NCBI GenBank assembly: GCA_027604005.1
Contig: JADGJT010000481.1
Span: forward strand, 1-14,733
Direction: 5' to 3'
Length of the DNA stretch: 14,733 nt
Source: Dinochytrium kinnereticum
Lineage: Eukaryota; Chytridiomycota; Chytridiomycetes; Chytridiales; Chytridiaceae
The translations under genes and the position numbers were made by a program. Every line of letters starts with the position of its first letter. The stretch's first letter is position 1. The notes under the pieces were generated by a model, which was given only the letters and a program-made list of their open reading frames with translations, was not told the origin of the DNA and ran no database searches. Below are positions 1 through 10,443 of this stretch, one piece after another.

Positions 1-266
1 AGCGCAACTATGTGCTCTTCATCGGTGATCTTGTTCGTGGATATTTCGTTGTATTCATGAACGATTCCCGAGATATGGGCTACGTGGTCGCTCATATGAA
101 CGTTTGGCTTCAGGACCGCCGAGAGGAGTTGTCGTCGTAGGTGCATAGCTTCCCCTACAGTCTTGACACGGTGGACAGATATGAGAGTGTCCCAGATGTC
201 CTTCGAGTGGTCTTTCCCGTAGACCCTTTTATATTCATGGCTTGAGGCTAAATTGTATTCACTTGA
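1..266 (-). mobile_element. Ty1/copia-type Gag fragment, 5'-truncated
   Basis: The minus strand is open from about 266 to the left edge; an in-frame TAG at 269-267 closes it upstream. The translation contains DIWDTLISVH, LRRQLLSAVLKPNVHMSDHV and KITDEEHIVA. This order (IWDxL, LRxQL, a x-H-x-x-x-I helix, then I-x-D-E-E) is the pattern of the copia-type Gag polypeptide family (retrotran_gag_2/UBN2), which forms the particle shell of LTR retrotransposons. The N-terminal part of Gag is missing: the fragment stops at 261-270, exactly where the antisense fungalysin exon begins. The rest of the element would lie to the left, outside the window. No LTR or target-site duplication is visible here. It is most likely a decayed insertion; an intact element with a divergent N-terminus cannot be excluded. 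The family call is by eye. Confidence 0.7.
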
Positions 267-270
267 CTAG

Positions 271-1119
271 TCAGTAAACCTGAAATCATCGTCCAAAGGT
301 AGCGGGGATCCTATCATAGCGTCCGTTCAAGAAAATGGCGGGTTCTTTGAGTTCACGTACGATGGCGAAGCTCCGCATGTCACTTTTCCGATACTCCGAT
401 ACGCCTCACCATCAAGGGATACGGCCATGGACAATACATTTGTGGTAAGAGCTTTTATGCGATATTTGGTGTTTACTATCTCAATATTTTTTAATCCTAT
501 TATTCCAAAGCACTACCTTCTCGCGCAAGGAATGTTTTCCCGCTTAATAGGATCTAGCAGCGCTTTCTGTACTGGCACCCGAGAGTCAACAGGGATTCTC
601 CATGGACTCTCCCTTGCCCTCTCTATAATTCTGACTTCGTCCTCCGCCTATACTCGTACATCTCCAAGATTTTTCGCCAGTTACGCCTATAACCTCCCGC
701 AAGGCATAACGGCCTACCCCTTTACGACCCAGCTTTCCATAAACCCACTGACCTACTCCATGGTCTCTACTTCCAATGCCTATCGAGTTGGAGACACGTT
801 CGCGTCGGTGCTTTATGAAATTTATTGGAATATGATAGATGCGTTTGGGTTTTCTGGGGATGTTGTTGGGAATTTGGGGGGATCGCGGAAAGCGGGAAAC
901 ACGCTTATGCTTGATTTGTTGGTGACAACAGCAAAGTATTTGCCTTGCAACCCAACTTTTCTGGATGCCAGAAATGCAATGCTAGCCGCGAATATCTTTA
1001 CGTATAATTCGGCTTTAACGTGTATTCTTTGGAAGGGCATGGCAAAACGTGGAGTGGGCGTCGCTGCCAGAGCTGGGTCATCAGAAAACAGTTTTGATCT
1101 TCCAAGAGAGTGCACCTAG
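271..1119 (+). CDS. Fungalysin-family (M36) metallopeptidase, 3' part, zinc site lost
   Basis: Two exons fit: 271-444 and 511-1119, with a 66-nt intron (gtaaga...ccaaag). The left exon follows an acceptor-like tag at 268-270. It reads DPIIASVQ, then YASPSRDTAMDNTFV, the stretch that precedes the HEYTHG zinc helix in fungalysins. The second exon keeps GMFSRL, TRTSPR, ITAYPFTTQLSINPLTY, VLYEIYWNMIDAFGFSGD, PCNPTFLDARNAM and ILWKGMAKRGVGV, all typical of the secreted M36 catalytic C-terminus. The key residues are not there: where HEYTHG is expected the splice gives HYLLAQG, and the third zinc ligand (Glu of GEGW) aligns with His in LHGLS. The protein should therefore be catalytically dead, either a pseudoprotease or a decaying gene. 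The signal peptide, propeptide and N-terminal half are absent from the window; a Gag fragment lies directly upstream. An ATG at 427 exists but sits mid-domain and is not a credible start. Confidence 0.75.
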   Translation, partial: SVNLKSSSKGSGDPIIASVQENGGFFEFTYDGEAPHVTFPILRYASPSRDTAMDNTFVVRAFMRYLVFTISIFFNPIIPKHYLLAQGMFSRLIGSSSAFCTGTRESTGILHGLSLALSIILTSSSAYTRTSPRFFASYAYNLPQGITAYPFTTQLSINPLTYSMVSTSNAYRVGDTFASVLYEIYWNMIDAFGFSGDVVGNLGGSRKAGNTLMLDLLVTTAKYLPCNPTFLDARNAMLAANIFTYNSALTCILWKGMAKRGVGVAARAGSSENSFDLPRECT

Positions 1120-1594
1120 CCCTTTTCTTGGATGTCCCAAACTATTTGTAGTATTTGTAACGTACAGAATAAACCTTGGAACACTCTTGGAGGAAAAAAG
1201 GATGTGCTGACATTTTGGGAGCGACCTAACCAGTGCGATAAAAGAGCAATCCTTTATTAATATAGAAAAGGTACAGAGTTGCCCGGAGTAAGATAAGATA
1301 GAAATTTCAACGTTTGTTTTTTTTGTATTCTAGAGCTGTATGATCTAGGTGTGCAATTATTTAGGACTTTGTTGTTTTTCTGTTCAATTCAACAAATAAT
1401 AATATAATCCCAGTGCAAATTGTAGACAATGAGTCACAAAAAGAATTTAAAGCCATCAAACAAGTCAGACAAACATTATACAGATTAACAAGCTCAAAGC
1501 CGTAAGAGTAAAAGTCCATCACGAACAAGTATCTTAATTATAAAAAGATTATTTACGACCTGAAAAAAAGAAAAACAAATCACTACATTTTCGA
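1120..1594. other. AT-rich convergent 3' spacer
   Basis: This lies between the stop of the fungalysin fragment and the stop of the transporter gene, which converge. It is AT-rich with short A and T runs and should hold the 3' untranslated regions of both genes. On the plus strand AATAAA occurs at 1168-1173, about 50 nt after the fungalysin stop. A minus-strand AATAAA (TTTATT on the plus strand near 1252-1257) is a weak candidate for the transporter. No coding signal was seen. Confidence 0.6.
1168..1173 (+). terminator. Candidate polyadenylation signal AATAAA
   Basis: A canonical AATAAA hexamer lies about 50 nt downstream of the fungalysin stop codon in AT-rich sequence. The position is suitable for 3'-end formation of that transcript. 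No transcript evidence; if the gene is dead it may be vestigial. Confidence 0.4.
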
Positions 1595-4500
1595 TCACCG
1601 CTTCACTTTAAACCTCCCCACAAAGTAAAACGTCATGACGCGATTAAACGCCCAAAATCCAAGCAAGATCAGAAGATTCTTCCAACGATTTCCACTCTCC
1701 CAGTTGAACCCTGCAAACATATTATCTCCCTCCGACAATGGACAATATTGACAAGAGACCATCCCACTCGGATTTAATAGGTACCCTGGTACTTTGGTTA
1801 AGTACGCAGAGAAATACTGTCCACATGTCATACTCGATGGTGCCGTTACCTGCACAACAGACCGAGCGTCACAAGTTAGCTTGAGCCCATGAAGGTCATT
1901 GACAAAAAGTGTCTCGATGAAGTAATGGTATGGGTCGACCCAGTAGAGCCAAGTTCGGTAAAAGACTGGCATAGAGGAGTAAGGGATCGTAACACCGGCG
2001 AAAAGAGAAAGGATAGATGTACAGAGGGGTACGATAGCGCTGGCGATTTGGAGAGTTGGCGCAAAAGAAGCGACCATTTGCCCGAACGACACTGCCCAGA
2101 GAGTAAAAGCCGATAGTGTGAGGTAGAAACAGATAACTCGATCAGGGTCAGGGTTAAGCCCTACTGTCCAATAGAAGACAAGGAAAAAGGCAGTGGCCGC
2201 GAGTAAGGCGAAAGGAATCTCTACGGTAGTCATGGCAAGGGCGAACGAGTAGGGGTGATAAGTCCCCGATGTGACTTCCCGTGTAGCGTACTCTCTTTGA
2301 GAAATGAAGACAGGCTGTGCAAGGTTAATCAACACCACTCCAAGCACAGACGTCATGAATAACGCAAAGATCCTATTCTGAGCACCAGATGGCGTAGCCG
2401 TAGTCTGAAAGAAAGAGAGCCCAATGATCAAACCAGCAACAATCTGGAACGAGATCCTGCCAAGGTTGTACTGTGGACTTCGGTAAAATGCGGTAAACAT
2501 CCTCTTCATGACCAGGTTTGTCTTGACCAAGGCCGATGGAGTATCCTTTCGCAAAGCTTCGTCTGCGTCTGAGATCTCTTTTGGCTGGGCGGCTGCGTAC
2601 TCTGAAGCTAAGTGCCGTGCATGTCGGATAATATCCATCTCGCGGGCACACTCCGGGGACTCTTTCCAGGTTGTGAACCAATCAATGACATTGGAGCTCT
2701 TGGATGTTCCCGCACCGATGCAATCTATCCATAATAATATCAAGAGTGAGTGGCTATAAGGAACTTTGAAGTAATCAGGCGAAGGAAACAGATCTCACCA
2801 AGAATGTACTCGGCAGGGTTCGATTGGGGCTCGCAAGCGTGGGCGCCAGCCCTTTCAAAATAGGAGATAAGGGTGTGGCAATCTGGTCCGATATCACCAA
2901 AGTAGATGGTCTTACCTCCCCTTCCAAGGAGAAGGAGACGATCAAACATGCTGAAGAGGGTCGCAGACGGCTGGTGGATTGTCACCATCAAAGCATGACC
3001 TCCCTTCGTCAGATTTTTGAGCAGCCTAACAATGTTGAAGGCAGCCTGTAAAGCCAACAGGTCTTCATTAGAGAAGATAATAAGCAGAAAAGGTTAGGAA
3101 GATACGAACCTGATCATCCAACCCAGACGTGGGCTCATCTAAAAATAGGATCTTTGGTCTAGCGGCAAGCTCTACCCCAATGGTAAGCCTCTTCCTCTCC
3201 TCCATTGAAAGGCCGACACCAGATTGAAGGTCCCCTATCAACGCGTCTGCAATCTTGCGGAGCTCGAGAAGGTCGATGATGTATTCAACGTACTGATACT
3301 TCTCTTCTGTTGAGACGGATCGAGGCTGTCGAAGGAGAGCGGCAAAGCGTAAAGCCTCACGGACGGTAGCTATTTAGTTTATATGAAATAATTAGCTTCA
3401 ACACAAACACTTACGCTATATAAAACCAAAAAACAAAAACTATGTACCGTAACGATTATGCACATCCATTTGCTCACAGTACCCAGTTACTTTCAAAAAG
3501 TCAGGCCCTTGCGGTCGAGATCCCATCATTATCTCCCCCTCAATGATACCAAGCGTCTTCCTCCTCGCCACCACATCCAAAAGAGTTGTCTTGCCGGCCC
3601 CAGATGACCCCATCAAAGCCGTTATCGTCCCAGGAAAAGCGTACCCACTCACATTATTGAGGAGCTCAAGGCTAACTCCACGACGCTTAGGATGGGGAAC
3701 TTTGTATACGACGTTTGTCCAGGTTAGTGCTGTGATTAAGTGGCACGGTTTCATCTCAAAGGAGGTTACGTTTCTACTTTCTGGTTGGGGTGGGGGTTGC
3801 TCTTCGTCTACCACTTGCTTTAGGGTAGGTTTCTTGACGTCAGGGGCCTGTTTGTAAAGCTTTACGCTAACACCTGCCTTGCCATGGTGAACATTCTAAA
3901 TTCATTTAATATACCCAGACTCCTTCAAAATAAAAAAAAAAAAAAATAAACAAGCTTCACTCACCTCAACAATCAAAACGTTAACGACCAAGAAAATCAT
4001 CCAGATCCCTAGATTAACTAGCAAATTCCACCAAAGCCATCTCGGGTCAAAGTCATACGATTTCTTCAAATAGTCCAGCCCATCAACTGTCGTCTGGCCA
4101 GCTTTTGCTCCTGCCAGAGTGCAAGTTTGGTATGCAGGGTCATTGTAAATGCCGGGACCAAATGGCACTATAGACGTGGCGGATGTTGAACAGTCAAAGG
4201 AAAGGTTCGTGAACTCGTTGATCATAAGAGATCGAAAGCCGTAGCTGAGGGGGTTGATATAAAAAATCTATTACAAGAGAAATGCGATTAGTAAAAGTCA
4301 AAAGTATAAACAATAAAAAGATCTATAGATATCAAATGATCAAGCGTGCTGAAAATACGACATCCAAACTGCTCATGAAAAAAAAAATTCAAACGTCTAC
4401 TCATACTCGAATACAAGGCAAAAACTCACCCATCCAAACCAAGGCTTCATATCCTGCTGAGGAATCATATATCCATTATAAAGCACACAGAGAATGAGCA

Positions 4501-7500
4501 CGGCACCCGATACCAGGTTCGCCATCTCCTTTGTAGCCACCGCGTTTCCAATCGCTTTTATGATAAGACCAAAGCTTTGGCTAGATACAACTAGTGTGAG
4601 GTAAAAGAAAAAGAACTGGAAACCAAGTGGAAAAGAATATCCGTAAGTTATCACACTTTCAGGAAACTCAAAATATCAACGTAAAACCCCATTCTCCGCC
4701 AAACAAACAAAAAAGAGGAGAAAGAGCTAACCTTCCCCACAAACACTTGCAAACCGACCATAAAGTACAAAATGACGCCAAACGCAAATATCAGCAAGAT
4801 GTCTACGCAAAAGCTTAACATAATCTGGGCCAAGAACAATGTTGAGGGGCGGTATAGAGCGCTCTCCGTGTGTTTGTATAACACTGGTCGACCGTCCATT
4901 ATCCTCGGAAGCTCTGCAAGCGCTGAGACGGAGTTGAATAGGAGACTAAAGAAGAGCGCTCCTCCACGTGTGAAGGCTCCTGAGGAATCTTTGGGGAGTT
5001 GGAAGAAGACGGAACCGACGATGGTTGCCATTAACACGTTGAAGATTGTCCTGGAGATTGAGATGAAGTTAGATTTTTGGTGTGGGTGATTGCTGGTAGG
5101 AGTGTTAGGGGATGGAAAGGAAGCAAAAGTTACAGGGAGAGATAACCATAAAAAAAGTTAACCCCTCCGCAACTTACCGAATTCTAATGGTTGCGGGGTT
5201 ACCCCTCAAAATCTGGTACTCTCTCCTCAACAACAAAACCATCTGCCTTCCCATCGAAGTCGAAAACGCCGCCGAACTCATCTTCCCTTTTCCCGCGTGA
5301 TGATGATGATGAGAAGAATGTCGATGCTGTAGCACATCCACCTCACCCCCTTTCTCTAGCTCCTCCGCGCTCCCAATATCCGTATCCCCCTCCCTCTTCC
5401 TCGCTCCAGTGATATCCTTGAACCGATGCAAATTCATCACAAAAGACCTACGACTCTTCCTGAGGGCTATGGGATCCAAGAAGGAGTTGACTTGGGTTTC
5501 CATAGATTGACCAAAGAAGGAAGTGGTGTATGTTTTTGCGAGGTCCGGCGGGGAGATGACGTTGCTTGAGGCGCAGGTTGTGAGGAATTCGGCTTTGGTA
5601 GTTCGGGGGTGTTTTTGGAAGCCGAGGGATTCAAAGTAGGAGACGGAGGATTCGATAGGGCCTGTTTTTTGTTTTTGTTTTTTGTTTTTTGTTTTGTGGA
5701 GGAAGGGTTAGTTCTATTCTACTTTCAGAAAAACAAAACAACTCTATGCGTGAAATAGATGATTTATGATTTAAGCAGAGATGATGAAGATGGTTCACGA
5801 CGTGAATTTTAAAGAGAACTTTTCCACTCACAAGACATTCAAAAAGAAAACAAAAAAACAAAAAAACATACCGAAGTACGTGCAGTACCCATCGGCCATC
5901 ACAATAACCTTATCAAACAGCTCAAACATGGCGTCCGAAGCCTGATAACAACTTGCAACGATGCTCCGTCCCTGAAAATCAGCAATGTTTCTCAAACCTT
6001 TAATAAAATCTAACGCCGAAGCAGCGTCCAACCCCTTCGTACATCCATCAAAAATCCCCATACATCCACCAACACAAGCAGCCTCTATTCATACACCAAT
6101 CATCAGATGAATCTAAACATGCAGAGTTTAAACTCACCAGCCAACGAAACCCTCTTCTTCTCCCCCCCACTAACCCCCCTAATAATCTCATCCCCAACAA
6201 CCGTATTTTGACACCCAGTCAACCCATAAAGCTTTAAAGTGACCTCCATGATTCTCTGTCTCATCAAGGCATTGTTGATCCGACATCGAAGCGCGAAATC
6301 AAGCGTCTCGCGAACCGTAAGAGAGGGAAAGTGAGGATCATTCTCCTCTGCAAAGTTGATCTCTCCGCGGAATCGATGGAGAATATCCAGGGGGGAGAGA
6401 CCGGCAAAGTAGATTGTGCCTTGTACTTCTTTGAATGTGGTGGTTCTGTTGGCTAGAGTGCGGAGAAGTGTTGAACAACCTGAGCTGGGGCGACCGATCA
6501 CCTAATGGATTCGTCAAGGAAATGTTACTCTTTGCGGTTTTTTTTTCCTCTCTTTCTGGGTGAACAAGTAATCCCATCCCTACCCCTTTGAAAAAAACAT
6601 ACGAAAACAAAACCACCATAAAAACCATCTGGCGACCCTAACCTCACCCCAACACCTACCAAAACACACTCTCCAGGCTTGATCACTCCGGTAAACTTAT
6701 GCAAAATCTCCTTAGCCTTTGGCAGCTTTGGCGGGAAAAACGTTCGATTGATTCCCGTGGCGAACTGAAACGCCCTCACGAACGGGAAGGCCAGTCTTCT
6801 CAATGGATCCGTGACGGTTGGAATGTCAGTGCGGGTCACGGCGTCTCCTAGCACGGTCTGAAAAGAAAGGGATTGGGCGGGCGGGTGGGTTAGATACCGT
6901 AGGAGTGAAAGCCTGGAATGGAGGGAAGGGCTTTGGAAGAGGCTTTTGGAGGTGTTGGGATGGAGAAGTCTCTGCGGTTCAACTCATGCACCCATTTACA
7001 ATATCCTCACAACTCTACCACATTCACGTCAATCAAAATGAAAACCTGCATCCCCGACCCAACAAAAAAACAAAACAAAAACCACAACTAAAACAAAAAA
7101 AGCAAATCAACCCACCACATCCTTAAAAACAACCGGCATCTCCGGCCACTCCAATCCAAGAGCCTTAGCAAAAGCCCTAACAACCTTCAACGAAACCATC
7201 TGATCAAACATCTCACTCCCAGGATCGAGTCTCGGATCCTTAAACAGATCTCCAACCTCCCTCCGACCAAGCACCCCAGCCTCCACATGACCATCGCTGG
7301 AATGAGCCGCTTTGGAAATCAGCTCGAGAACTTGTTTGAAATGATCAATGTGGTCTATGGAGAGCGTTCGTTGTCCTAGGGAGAAGCCGCGGGGGAGTGC
7401 AGCCGTCGGGTCTTGGTTGGGGAAAAGAGGGTTGTCGTGATGGGTGGATGGGGAAGTCGTTCCTGAGGTGTTGGAGGGTTGACGTGAGGCGGCTTTGGGT

Positions 7501-7517
7501 GGGGGTATGGAGTTCAT
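1595..7517 (-). CDS. PDR-type (ABCG) full-size ABC transporter
   Basis: Twelve exons join in frame to 4554 nt (1517 aa, the usual PDR length): 7517-7116, 6857-6660, 6501-6138, 6084-5872, 5661-5178, 5050-4732, 4615-4430, 4267-3965, 3895-3448, 3369-3110, 3045-2799, 2724-1595. The protein is a plasma-membrane ATP-driven exporter of the pleiotropic-drug-resistance family; its substrate cannot be read from sequence. NBD1 has Walker [10 protein letters not shown] (aa 203-211, Cys in place of Lys, as in fungal PDR proteins), Q-loop region [12 protein letters not shown], signature VSGGEKKR (310-317) and an altered Walker [11 protein letters not shown] (332-341). TMD1 follows at about 550-830. NBD2 has Walker [10 protein letters not shown] (919-927), degenerate signature GVGLSIEERKRL (1023-1034, usual for this half) and Walker [12 protein letters not shown] (1047-1057). 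TMD2 covers about 1190-1510. Oddity: a His-rich insert at aa 505-514. All splice sites are GT-AG. Start: first in-frame ATG, followed by a low-complexity N-terminus as is usual. Confidence 0.93.
5297..5326 (-). repeat. His-codon repeat inside transporter exon 5
   Basis: The minus strand encodes [10 protein letters not shown] through CAT/CAC codons (ATG repeats on the plus strand). It falls in the linker between NBD1 and TMD1, just after a Glu/Lys/Gly-rich stretch and before [14 protein letters not shown]. The repeat is trinucleotide-based, so slippage could have made it. A metal-binding role is possible but not shown. Confidence 0.8.
5664..5697 (-). repeat. A-rich (A4-6 C) tract at a 3' splice site
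   Basis: On the transcribed sense strand the last part of intron 5871-5662 is a run of AAAAAAC-like units directly before the acceptor CAG at 5664-5662. A pyrimidine tract would be expected here. The exon join is well supported, because frame and PDR similarity (YFG then [14 protein letters not shown]) continue across it. Confidence 0.75.
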
Positions 7518-8436
7518 GGCTGGCTGTGGAGGGAGGGAGCAGGTGAAGCACGGCTGGTAAGAAGACGCTTTCGCACGACTACGGGGGGTCGGTCGGGAGA
7601 AGGAGGGTGGGTGATGATGTACTTTATTTTTTCTTGTTAACTGGTTCCCTCACTGGGAAGGAATTAACGCGACCCAGGAAAGCTGACTGTAGATCCCTGG
7701 AAATCCAGCCCCGCGAATCCTCGTGGGACGATGCAGGTACTGTCTGCTTCTGTTTGGTAACGGAGCGAGTGTGAGATGGTGGAAGGGAGCGAGAAACGGA
7801 TAAGGTAGGCGGAGAGCATTTTTGACGCGTCCTAAAATGAATGTCAAGCTCCACGTAAAAATAAACAAAAACGCGATTGAAAGCTCGTTTAAAAGGTAGA
7901 GGCTGACACGTACGGATCTCATCCTTCCTTTTCAAATCCCAAACAATCCCACACACGCAAAGTAAATGACAAAGTCACGAAAGGAACGACAGACATCAAG
8001 ACCGAAAGAAAGAAAAAAATGTTGAAAAGAAAAAGGAGAAGAACAAAGAAGCCAGTCGTCAACACATAAATCAGTTGTTCAAAGAAGCCTCGAACTTTCT
8101 TCCAAAGAGCATCAGAGACACATTTGGTTGAGTTTGAATCAAGTCACAGCGGTCCATAGCGAAGTCAGCCCAACCAACTCTCGCCAAAGAACGGGTTCCA
8201 TTTCAAAAAAAAAAAAAAAAAAGAATGACACTGCAAGAATCAAATGGTGTTGAACGGTCCTTACCATCCATCATCAAACTATAAACAAGAGATGAAAAAA
8301 AAAATACGCGTGAAAGAAGAAACAAAAAACAAAAAACTACAGGCCTTCCTTTCGTTAAAACAAAGATAAGAGCAGAAAAGGAACACCCCAATTCGAAAAG
8401 AAACGCCTCCCAACCCTCGAATATCTGGCGGGGGAG
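7518..8436. other. Spacer: transporter promoter side and enzyme 3' UTR
   Basis: This 0.9-kb stretch separates the stop of the upstream minus-strand PLP enzyme from the start of the transporter. It should contain the enzyme's 3' UTR (right part) and the transporter's promoter and 5' UTR (left part). It is rich in A runs on the plus strand. Minus-strand open frames of about 90-110 codons at 7624-7956 show no domain and look like chance. I could not identify a TATA box or named regulator site with confidence. Confidence 0.5.
8205..8222. repeat. Poly(A) run of 18 (plus strand)
   Basis: Eighteen consecutive A bases lie about 215 nt downstream of the minus-strand PLP enzyme stop. Read on the minus strand it is a T18 tract. 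It is a simple homopolymer, likely variable in length. It is not flanked by recognisable retroposed sequence. Confidence 0.9.
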
Positions 8437-10443
8437 TCAAAGTTTAGCAGCAGCAGCAGAAGCTGATCGCGAAGAGTCGAAAAGTTCAAGCAACGCTTTG
8501 CCGACCGCCTCAAAATCAGATAGGTCGTTGTAGATCTATGGATACGAGGCAGAGAAAGAACAGGAGGTGAAAGGGGAACGGGTGGGGGAAATAGTGGGGT
8601 TAGTGAATGTGATAATGAGTTGTAGTGGTAGGTGGAGAGAGTCAGTTAGAGGAGGAAAGCATGGCACTTGCCCCATTGAAGCTCAAAAAAAAAAAGGGCA
8701 AGGAAAGAAGAAGGGAAGAAAAGAATAGAGAAAGGGGGCAGTGAGATCAAACTTTATCAATGAACGAAAAGGACGTAAGAACCCTCACCTGAGCCGAAAA
8801 CCTGACAAACCACTCTCCACCGTGCTTAAACACTTGCGCAGACATAAAATACTCCCTCATAAGCCTCCCCTGAACCCCCGACAAAACCCCATCCCTCAGC
8901 TCACCCTCCCCACCGCCTACCCACTCAGGAACATACACATTAACCATACTCCCAAACAACCCTTCCCCACCCGTTCTCTCCCCATCAACCCCTAACAAAA
9001 CCTTGGTGCCCCACATCTCAGCCACCCTTCTCCCACCATCAACAGCAAGGTCATGACAGTACTTCATGATCCGCTCCTCACCCCCAACCCACCTCCGAAA
9101 CGCAACAGCCTCCCGCACAGCAAGGTAGCGCGTCACATCCGTCGTGCCAGTCCACATGAATCCGGCCTTCCAATCCCGTGGATTGCTGGCGGTGTCTGAT
9201 AACACTGGGTGCGCGATGATGGCGGGGGAAGGGGTGGGCGCTGGGTCGCGAAGGAGACGGTGGTGACGGGGACTGAGGAAGAGGAGGGCGGATCCTCGCG
9301 GGGTGTAGAACCATTTGTGGAGGTTTGTTACGAGGAGGTCTGGGTCGGTGTGGGTCAGGAGAGGGGTAAGGGGGATTTGACCGATTGCGTGAGCGGCGTC
9401 GACGACTGTGAAGATTGAGTGGCGTTTGCAGAGGGGGATGAGAGACCAGAGGGGGAGGAGAACGCCTGGGACGGACTGTGTTTTCAACGTAAGGAAATAA
9501 AAGAAAGAAGGAAGGAAATACAGGAAGAAGAACGAAAAGGAAAGGCAGGGAGAGTTAGTGTTCCTTCTCCTGGTGTATGGAAGGGAAAAGACGAGGAGAT
9601 ATTTTAAAAACACTCAACGGTGATGGCGTCAAAGATCGCCATGACGATCAAATGGCCGTCACGCTCTTCTCTCTCGATGGCTTCGGTGACTTTTGCGATG
9701 ATGTCGTTTTCAGAGATGGGGTAGGTGATGGGAACGGTCACCAGATCCACGTCCTCGTTGTGAGCCGTGTACTCTGTCGCGAGACCTACATAGTGGTAGA
9801 CCTGTAAAGAAGAAATAGAAAAAAAAAGAAAAGAAAGAGAAGAAGAAAAGGTACCAATGAGGGAACATGCCACTACACCTCAAACCAAAAAACAAACAAA
9901 CAAAAAAAAACCCAAACCGTTGACAGCTGCAAGATCTTCAACCTCCCCTTCACCCCAGCTCGCCCTCCGCGAACCCCCTCCAACCTCTTTCTGGAGATTG
10001 GCCCAAAACTCCTCAGAGCGGCGCTGACGCCTGCGGTGGCGTTGTCTACAAAGGTGAGATCGCTGACGGGCACGCCGAGGACGGCGGCAATGTCTGCCAG
10101 GGCGGTTTCGATGTGCAGCTTGAAATCAAACTTGTAGAATTGGTCAGGGTTTGCCTCGATGGCGGCGAGGAGGGATGCGCGGTGTGCGAAGACTGGTGTG
10201 GGAGTTGCGCCGAAAGAGCCATGGTTGAGGGATGTGTATCTTTTGATGTGAGAGTGAGGGAGGGGGATGGTGCGATGGAGGTTAGGAGTTGAGGTGAAGG
10301 GGATGAAGGAGGTGAAGGGTGATGAACGGGGGTAAAAGGCAGCTGTTCAAATACCGCCTGTCCAGGAGAAAGAGGTCGCGCATGCTGTGGCCAAAGGCAG
10401 GCGGTGTGGTGGTGTAGAGGTCGCTGGTGGTGGGAGAGATCAT
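8437..10443 (-). CDS. Class V aminotransferase-fold PLP enzyme (isopenicillin-N-epimerase/Egt2-like)
   Basis: Five exons join to 1380 nt (459 aa): 10443-10355, 10239-9918, 9801-9619, 9475-8789, 8535-8437. All introns are GT-AG; the first has a CTAAC branch-site-like sequence. The N-terminus reads FGHSMRDLFLLD then YTSLNHGSFGATP (aa 31-43), the substrate-pocket motif of this group. EANPDQF and FVDNATAGV follow. Exon 4 carries SVPGVLLP, VVDAAHAIGQIP (cofactor Asp224, His227) and TNLHKWFYTPRGSALLF, with Lys252 as the expected Schiff-base lysine. WTGTTDVTRYLAV and the C-terminal WFVRFSAQ-IYNDLSDF complete the family pattern. Known relatives include bacterial isopenicillin-N epimerases, cysteine-desulfurase-like proteins and the fungal hercynylcysteine sulfoxide lyase of ergothioneine synthesis; the exact reaction cannot be assigned. 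No targeting signal is evident, so it is probably cytosolic. The exon 3 donor (ACC|GTTGAG at 9619/9618) is weak but needed to reach SVPGV. Start: ATG at 10443, 17 codons before FGHSM. Confidence 0.9.

Noticed and set aside
427..510. ATG at 427 as the start of the plus-strand gene
   Set aside because: It falls inside the conserved RDTAMDNTFV stretch of the fungalysin domain, with matching sequence in frame upstream, and 445-510 reads as an intron.
6364..6371. TCCGCGGA, a perfect match to the yeast PDRE (Pdr1/Pdr3 site)
   Set aside because: It lies inside coding exon 3 of the transporter, not in its promoter, and an 8-mer palindrome can occur by chance.
7624..7956. 90-110-codon minus-strand frames upstream of the transporter
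   Set aside because: There is no recognisable domain, and two frames overlap without either being favoured; this fits the 5' UTR or promoter.
1595..10443. A biosynthetic or resistance gene cluster (transporter plus PLP enzyme)
   Set aside because: Only two such genes are present, they are 0.9 kb apart, and no core synthase or regulator is in the window; adjacency alone is weak evidence.
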